From positions 1 through 25,960 of the IMG/VR virus record IMGVR_UViG_3300028025_000845: 25,960 nt of DNA, one strand, 5' to 3'. This document shows positions 21,318 to 25,960 of the stretch, in pieces. Below the pieces are notes generated by a model. The model did not search any database and was not told the origin of the DNA. It was given only the letters and a program-made list of their open reading frames with translations. The translations under genes were made by a program, and so were the position numbers. The stretch's first letter is position 1; the number at the start of each line of letters is the position of its first letter. Source of the stretch: a virus.

Positions 21318-23486
21318 TTATGTCGCTTTAAGCATAGAACCTACCAATGCAAGATTGCCTAGATTGCCTAAAGCCGTTGCAGTATTTGCGCCACTTGCAG
21401 AAGCATTACCCGCCAATGCTGAACCTATGCCTGTAGCAAGATTAGCAGAATTAGCACCATATAAATTAGCCGCATTGATACCCTGCCCAGCACCTGTCGT
21501 AAGGTTGCCGCCATAAGTATTAGAAGCGCCTGTTAAATTGCTTCCATACTGGTTGTAAGCACCTTGCAATTGACCAAGGTTAGATGACAACACATTGTTT
21601 AAATTGTTTGTTACACCTGATGTATTAGAGCCGTAAGCAGTACCAGCGCCCAATAGATTGCCTGTGTTGGTTGTAAGGTTGCCGCCAAGGTTAGATGACA
21701 ATGAACCTAAATTACCACCCAATGTATTGCCAAGGCTTGCTAATTGACCGCCAGAAGTTGTGCCAATGTTGGCCATTCCAGCCAATGTGCTGTAAATGTT
21801 TTGGCGTTGCGTGTTGAAATTGTTAAACGCATTTTGATAAGCGCCACTTGCATAGTCTTGAGTATATTTTTGCAGACCTTGCAAAGCATTTCCACCAATA
21901 CTTCCACCGCCCATGTTTGCGGCACGTTGGTTAGCCATTTGACCTTGAGCCAATTGGAATGCGTAGTTAGGGGCTAATTGGCTATTCAAGTCAGCCGCAC
22001 CAAACTGGCGGGTTAAATAGTCTTGATTGTTAATTAACCCTTGCGAACCAGCCTGACCAACTTGTTGATAAGGTTGTTGAATTCCAACTTGTTGGTTGTA
22101 AATGTTATATAAATCACCACGGGAATTTGCATAATTGGCGTTCAGAGCATTTGCATTTGCCGCGGCTTGGTCTTTTTGACCTTGATAAGTATTTGCCAAC
22201 AAACCTAATTGGTTGTTTGCGTTTGCGTTAATGTTTGTGTTAGCTGTGTTGTATGCGCCAACTTGATTTGCTAAATTAGTATTTAGATTAGTTCCTAAAT
22301 TAGCGTAATTACTTGCCAATGTTGCATTGTTTGCCGCATTCAAGGCTTTAGCGTCTGTGTAAGCGGTATTGAGTTGAGTGTTTGCCGTATTACCGTATTG
22401 GCTAATCAAATCCCTAGCATTAGAAATGCCAGCTTGATTTGCAACAGCACCAAGCCCACTACCAAGAGCATTTAAAGCCAAGCCTTGACCTAGTGTTGTT
22501 CCTAAAGCAGAAGTGGCGGCCCCACTACCTAATAATGAACCGCCAGCGTTTCCTAAAGCGCCTAATGTAGAACCAGTTAATCCTGTGGCTGTATTAGCCA
22601 AAGTTGAACCTAATGCCGCATTGCCAAGCAAAGAGTTTGTGGCGGCCATACCGCCAACGCCAGCACCTACGCCAGTACCTAAAGCACCACCTAAACCAGC
22701 CGCGCCTGTTGCACCGCCTAAACCACCAGCACCCGCGGCAGTCAATCCAGAACCAAGAGAGCCGCCAAGACCAGCCGCACCCGTTGCACCGCCAAGACCA
22801 CCCGCGCCAGCCGCAGTTAAACCTGTTCCAGCACCCATGCCAGCCACAGCCGCTTCACCGCCTAATGCGCCTAAAGAACTGAGAGCAGAAGCGCCTTCTA
22901 AAGCGGTTGCACCACCAGCGCCAATAGTAGAGCCGCTAAGAGTTCCAATTGTTGAACCAGTTGATGCGCCACTAAGTAAGCCTTCAGATACACCGGGGAT
23001 GCCAAACGCCAATGCCGCAAGCGCTAAACCACCAATGATGGCTTTTTTGTCGCTTGTGTCTCTACTCCATGTTGAAATTACAGGCTTGCCATCAGCATCC
23101 TTTTTAATTTCATAAATAGTGCCGCCACCGCCTGTGTATGTAGAGCCAAAACGTCTGTTTGTGCCTGTAGCATCCACATTGTTTAAATCAGTAACACCTT
23201 CATTAGAAAGGTGTCGAGCCATATCCAAAGCCACTTGTTCAGCCGCTGATGGGGCATGACCCAAAAGTTTGGTTGCTTCATCGTAGTTAAAACCTACGCT
23301 TTCACCTTTAGTGCTAAAAACACCGCCTTTAACGGCATTAGGATCAATTGACGCTGTTATTTGTTTTGCAAGCGACAGAATAGTTTGAGGGTTATACGAC
23401 TTGCCTTGATAATCTACTAAACCACCAGACGCATTGCCAGCGTTATTAGCAACATCGCCAACAAGTGAAGAAATTAAGTTGTCCAT
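21318..23486 (-). CDS. Putative DNA ejection/transfer protein, gp7-like, low-complexity
   Basis: A 722-residue protein. Residues 1-150 form a mixed domain (VDYQGKSYNPQTILSLAKQI). Residues 150-350 are extremely Gly/Ala/Leu-rich with a 25-residue tandem repeat. Residues 360-470 are Asn/Ala/Gln helices. Residues 485-570 are the conserved-looking part (NQDYLTRQFGAADLNSQLAP, then GGGSIGGNALQGLQ and a segment ending RQNIYSTLAG). The tail is again Gly/Asn/Leu-rich. I recall the 485-570 segment from proteins annotated as DNA transfer proteins in podoviruses. The hydrophobic Gly/Ala part may enter the host membrane. Confidence 0.68.
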   Translation of the reverse strand: MDNLISSLVGDVANNAGNASGGLVDYQGKSYNPQTILSLAKQITASIDPNAVKGGVFSTKGESVGFNYDEATKLLGHAPSAAEQVALDMARHLSNEGVTDLNNVDATGTNRRFGSTYTGGGGTIYEIKKDADGKPVISTWSRDTSDKKAIIGGLALAALAFGIPGVSEGLLSGASTGSTIGTLSGSTIGAGGATALEGASALSSLGALGGEAAVAGMGAGTGLTAAGAGGLGGATGAAGLGGSLGSGLTAAGAGGLGGATGAAGLGGALGTGVGAGVGGMAATNSLLGNAALGSTLANTATGLTGSTLGALGNAGGSLLGSGAATSALGTTLGQGLALNALGSGLGAVANQAGISNARDLISQYGNTANTQLNTAYTDAKALNAANNATLASNYANLGTNLNTNLANQVGAYNTANTNINANANNQLGLLANTYQGQKDQAAANANALNANYANSRGDLYNIYNQQVGIQQPYQQVGQAGSQGLINNQDYLTRQFGAADLNSQLAPNYAFQLAQGQMANQRAANMGGGSIGGNALQGLQKYTQDYASGAYQNAFNNFNTQRQNIYSTLAGMANIGTTSGGQLASLGNTLGGNLGSLSSNLGGNLTTNTGNLLGAGTAYGSNTSGVTNNLNNVLSSNLGQLQGAYNQYGSNLTGASNTYGGNLTTGAGQGINAANLYGANSANLATGIGSALAGNASASGANTATALGNLGNLALVGSMLKAT
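22686..22826 (-). repeat. 25-residue tandem repeat in ejection protein
   Basis: Residues 221-242 and 246-267 of the 722-residue protein are nearly identical (GLTAAGAGGLGGATGAAGLG in both), with a 75-bp period. The DNA copies differ at several third-codon positions, so the duplication is not recent. Confidence 0.8.
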
Positions 23487-23499
23487 AATTTAGGCTCTC

Positions 23500-23739
23500 T
23501 CAAACATTGTAGTAAGGCACTTTGTAAGCCTGACCATTTACCGTGACATTGATAAACCCAACAGGGTTAGCTGGAAGCGTTGCAGACCCTGCCGTTGCAG
23601 TATCAGCAGAACTGAAATTCAACAAGTTTAAAAAAAACTGTTGCCATGACCGCGTTGGACGATTAGTCGCCCCATCCAAAAAAACTGATTGTGGATAAGG
23701 GTTAATCTGCTGTGTGGTTGAAAGTCCAGACGTAGCCAT
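23500..23739 (-). CDS. Small virion-region protein, unknown function
   Basis: A 79-residue protein starting [20 protein letters not shown] and containing RPTRSWQQFFLNLLNF (residues 27-42), then an Ala/Thr/Pro-rich end closing in VNGQAYKVPYYNV. Its start overlaps the gp10 stop by one base (TAATG). P22 has the gp26 tail needle in this slot, but this protein is too short and lacks a long coiled coil. Small proteins with the FLD...RPxRxW pattern are common in phage structural blocks. Function is unknown. Confidence 0.65.
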   Translation of the reverse strand: MATSGLSTTQQINPYPQSVFLDGATNRPTRSWQQFFLNLLNFSSADTATAGSATLPANPVGFINVTVNGQAYKVPYYNV

Positions 23740-25739
23740 TAGTTTTCTGCCCCTTGTACTTTAAGATTTGCCGAAATAATGACAAAGTTCACAGGATCAG
23801 TTACAGAAACTTCAAATATTCTGTCACGGGCTGTCCCTAATCTGCGCCAAATGGCACGATTTGTGTATTTGCCAAGTTGACCAACGCTTGTCCAATGCTC
23901 GTTTGACCATGTAGAACCACCATCATTTGACCATCTAAGCATTGCTTGAGGGTTGTTTGTAGTTGTAGTTATTACTGGTTGCTGAGTCGCCAAAATGTAA
24001 GTTTTTTCAGGCTCAATGGTCAAAGTTGCACTTGCGGTAATTGTGTAATTATCGCCCAAATAAATGGTGTTTGTATTAGTTACTTGTTCAGCACCAGAAA
24101 TGCCCGTTGTCCCCACCCCCGGCTGGAACTGAATCTGCAATTCATCAAAATACTGACGTTGAAACTCAGTCACCAAGTGTGGCGCTCTACGCAATCTGCG
24201 GATATTTTGGCCATCGTCTGTGTAATTTGTTTTGTCCAATTCATACAGTTTGCCGTTTTCATAGTCACCAATAATGACCAATCCTTGAAACACAGCACAG
24301 CAATTACCACGGTGACGCTGATATTCGTTTTTCTCTGTTGTGTAAAGCCATTTGTGCCACATTGCTGTGGTTGCGTCATAAGCCCATGTAAGTTCTAAAG
24401 ATGGAAAAGTAACAACAAAAACCTCATGGCCTTCTAGTTGATAAGTCCAAGAAATAGCATCGCCAACATATTTGTTGACTAAAGTGTTTTCAACGGCATG
24501 GGTAGAAATTCGTTGTGGAATGTATCCTTGCATTTGCATGATTTGGGATTGGCCACGGTTGTTACGGGAAACGTAAGCAAATGAATTACCAAGTCGAGCA
24601 ATTGAAAACGGTGCGGCAATACCGTGCTGGGTAGAAGTGCCGGGGATTCTTTGGAACGGGAACGGCACAGCGCCTACATCAGTCCACACTTCTGAGGAAA
24701 TTTCACCCATCAAATAAATTTCACGGTGATCTACAATCAAAGCCACCAAATCATCTGGTGCGCCATCTTTTAATGAAAAGCTAGTTTGTGGCGAAATAGG
24801 CGACAAAAGGTCACTAGCGCCAAATTGCTGAGTCGTTGGGTTGTTATAGACAAAGTAGTTGTCAATAATATCCACCGTGTTTGCACCACTAAATGCACCG
24901 TCAGTAGAGGGTAGAACAGAGAAGTTCAAACCGTACATGGTCACGCCAACGGCTACAGTGCTTGCCACGCTTACCGTGTAAGTTCCGACACCGCCTGTAC
25001 CCGTCCCCAAAGCAGTAATGATTGTGCCAAGGGTTACGCCAACGCCACTAATAGTCTGACCAACGTGCAAAACGCCTGATGCGACCGCAGAAACAGTCAT
25101 TACTGTTCCCGCAATAGTGGCAGTCACTACCGCACCAACAGTTGCAGAATTCATTACTGAGTTTGCAACAGTTTGGCTTCTGTTAATCGTGTATGTGCCC
25201 ACACCGCCAGTTCCTGTGCCAAGCGCAGTAATAACAGTTCCAGACAATACACCTATGCCAAACAAAGATTGTCCAACAGCAATCGTGCCACTAGAAACGC
25301 TTGCAACAGTTAATGTTGTGCCGCTTGTAGAACCCGTAAACACCGCAGACGCAGGGCTTGATATGTACCATGTGTAACGAAAAGCACCGTCAACAATATA
25401 AACATTGATGCCGTTGTCAGTAATACGCACTATTCCCGTACTGGAACTAAGTTGACCAATAACCGCAGGGACAAAATTAGCCGTAAGCGCATAGACATAA
25501 GAGCCGCAAACGGCAATCATTTGCTCACCGCCAGACACGGTGTGAAGCCCACGAACCTCTTGCATATTAGGCAACAGCGTTTTTAGCGTCAAACCCGGTG
25601 TCGGATACAGCGCAATCACCCCACGCTCACCCTGCTGTTTTACAGGGTCAACTTCTGGAAAAAAATTAATGCACTCCTGAGCATCCTGATAGATACTAGG
25701 CGCTTCGTATGATGAGCCAACAAAACCAAAATCTGGCAT
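23739..25739 (-). CDS. Packaged DNA stabilisation protein, P22 gp10-like tail hub
   Basis: A 666-residue protein. P22 gp10 (472 residues) forms the hub that closes the portal tube. Family-like features are the early [11 protein letters not shown] and LYPTPGL, the central [20 protein letters not shown] and [12 protein letters not shown], and the C-terminal [20 protein letters not shown] followed by [11 protein letters not shown]. Residues about 132-270 are an insertion of two Gly/Thr/Val-rich repeats, which explains much of the extra length. A second smaller insertion is near 543-598. It lies just after gp4 and before the ejection genes, as in P22. Confidence 0.83.
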   Translation of the reverse strand: MPDFGFVGSSYEAPSIYQDAQECINFFPEVDPVKQQGERGVIALYPTPGLTLKTLLPNMQEVRGLHTVSGGEQMIAVCGSYVYALTANFVPAVIGQLSSSTGIVRITDNGINVYIVDGAFRYTWYISSPASAVFTGSTSGTTLTVASVSSGTIAVGQSLFGIGVLSGTVITALGTGTGGVGTYTINRSQTVANSVMNSATVGAVVTATIAGTVMTVSAVASGVLHVGQTISGVGVTLGTIITALGTGTGGVGTYTVSVASTVAVGVTMYGLNFSVLPSTDGAFSGANTVDIIDNYFVYNNPTTQQFGASDLLSPISPQTSFSLKDGAPDDLVALIVDHREIYLMGEISSEVWTDVGAVPFPFQRIPGTSTQHGIAAPFSIARLGNSFAYVSRNNRGQSQIMQMQGYIPQRISTHAVENTLVNKYVGDAISWTYQLEGHEVFVVTFPSLELTWAYDATTAMWHKWLYTTEKNEYQRHRGNCCAVFQGLVIIGDYENGKLYELDKTNYTDDGQNIRRLRRAPHLVTEFQRQYFDELQIQFQPGVGTTGISGAEQVTNTNTIYLGDNYTITASATLTIEPEKTYILATQQPVITTTTNNPQAMLRWSNDGGSTWSNEHWTSVGQLGKYTNRAIWRRLGTARDRIFEVSVTDPVNFVIISANLKVQGAEN
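24936..25346 (-). repeat. Two ~65-residue repeats inserted in the gp10-like protein
   Basis: Residues 132-196 and 204-268 align over their full length, with [15 protein letters not shown] identical in both. The DNA differs at many synonymous positions, so the protein sequence is kept by selection or the copies are old. Confidence 0.85.
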
Positions 25740-25748
25740 GGTAGCCCC

Positions 25749-25960
25749 TTAAACAAAGCCGCCAGTAAGAATCCATCCCGCATCCTTCGCCCTACCCGTC
25801 TGCAAAGCATCAGGATAACGGGCTACCGCAAGTGGGGCCATGTTTGTGCGTTTGATGGTAGCTTTAGCTTGCCCTGCAAACGTCTGAATCATTTGTATTT
25901 GCGTTGGTGAGGCTTTGCCATACATAGGCATCAAACGCTCGGCCAAACACCATCTAAGGC
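25749..25960 (-). CDS. Head completion / packaged DNA stabilisation protein, P22 gp4-like (partial, N-terminus missing)
   Basis: The frame is open to the window edge, giving about 70 residues ending at 25749. The visible part LRWCLAERLMPMYGKASPTQ, then ATIKRTNMAPLAVARYP, matches the pattern of the P22 gp4 C-terminal half (NLACRIAPDYALEATAKI and ISRAKRAPYPS). Gp4 binds the portal first and starts tail assembly. The gene is followed after 9 nt by the gp10-like gene, as in P22. An in-frame TTG at 25946 is unlikely to be the true start. Family length is about 166 residues, so over half is outside the window. Confidence 0.74.
   Translation of the reverse strand, partial: LRWCLAERLMPMYGKASPTQIQMIQTFAGQAKATIKRTNMAPLAVARYPDALQTGRAKDAGWILTGGFV

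Noticed and set aside
22513-23115. A 200-codon plus-strand frame rich in Pro and Ala opposite the ejection protein
   Set aside because: It is the antisense shadow of the Gly/Ala-rich coding strand; it has no ribosome site and runs against a well-supported gene.

Overview
The window is a fragment of a tailed, P22-like (podovirus-type) bacteriophage genome. The basis is family content and order: terminase small and large subunits, a P22-type portal, a scaffolding protein and a P22-type coat protein in one minus-strand run at the left, and gp4-like and gp10-like packaged-DNA stabilisation proteins, three long ejection-type proteins, a short tail-tip protein and a lysis block in a second minus-strand run at the right. 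No bacterial housekeeping gene, rRNA or tRNA is visible. Host is not provable from this sequence; the style of the small proteins suggests a betaproteobacterial, perhaps freshwater, host, which is only an impression.

Layout. Positions 1-7672 (minus) carry the packaging and head genes, preceded by small proteins that include a phage-encoded GroES-like co-chaperonin. A lone plus-strand gene (7757-7927) sits at overlapping divergent promoters. Positions 7912-10494 (minus) form the early/replication block: a Cro-like repressor, a structured RNA element, two replication proteins (O/P-like roles), a PD-(D/E)XK nuclease, a zinc ribbon and an HNH-like protein. Positions 10495-10640 are a bidirectional control region with an operator-like dyad. 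Positions 10641-13426 (plus) form a tightly coupled operon: four small unknown proteins (one of 30 residues), a DUF1071-type annealing protein, a YqaJ-type exonuclease, a small SSB-like protein with an acidic tip, a winged-helix protein and a very acidic protein. Positions 13448-25960 (minus) hold a 47-residue membrane protein, a metallophosphoesterase, a zincin-like protein, endolysin, holin candidates, small envelope proteins, the tail-tip protein, ejection proteins, gp10 and the C-terminal part of gp4.

How it works together. The head order (TerS, TerL, portal, scaffold, coat) runs off the left edge, and the next expected genes (gp4, gp10, ejection proteins) come in from the right edge, so the genome map is probably circular or circularly permuted with a missing piece between the two edges. 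The plus-strand operon looks like a recombination system (annealing protein plus exonuclease plus SSB). The Cro-like gene and its operator probably control the switch between the two early directions.

The most striking item is a 75-nt three-way-junction RNA (10230-10304, minus) with an 18-bp closing stem and a GNRA loop. Two short segments just upstream are complementary to its loop and junction. This is the architecture of C4-type antisense RNAs of phages P1/P7 with their a/b boxes. There is no gene-free stretch longer than about 150 bases in the window.
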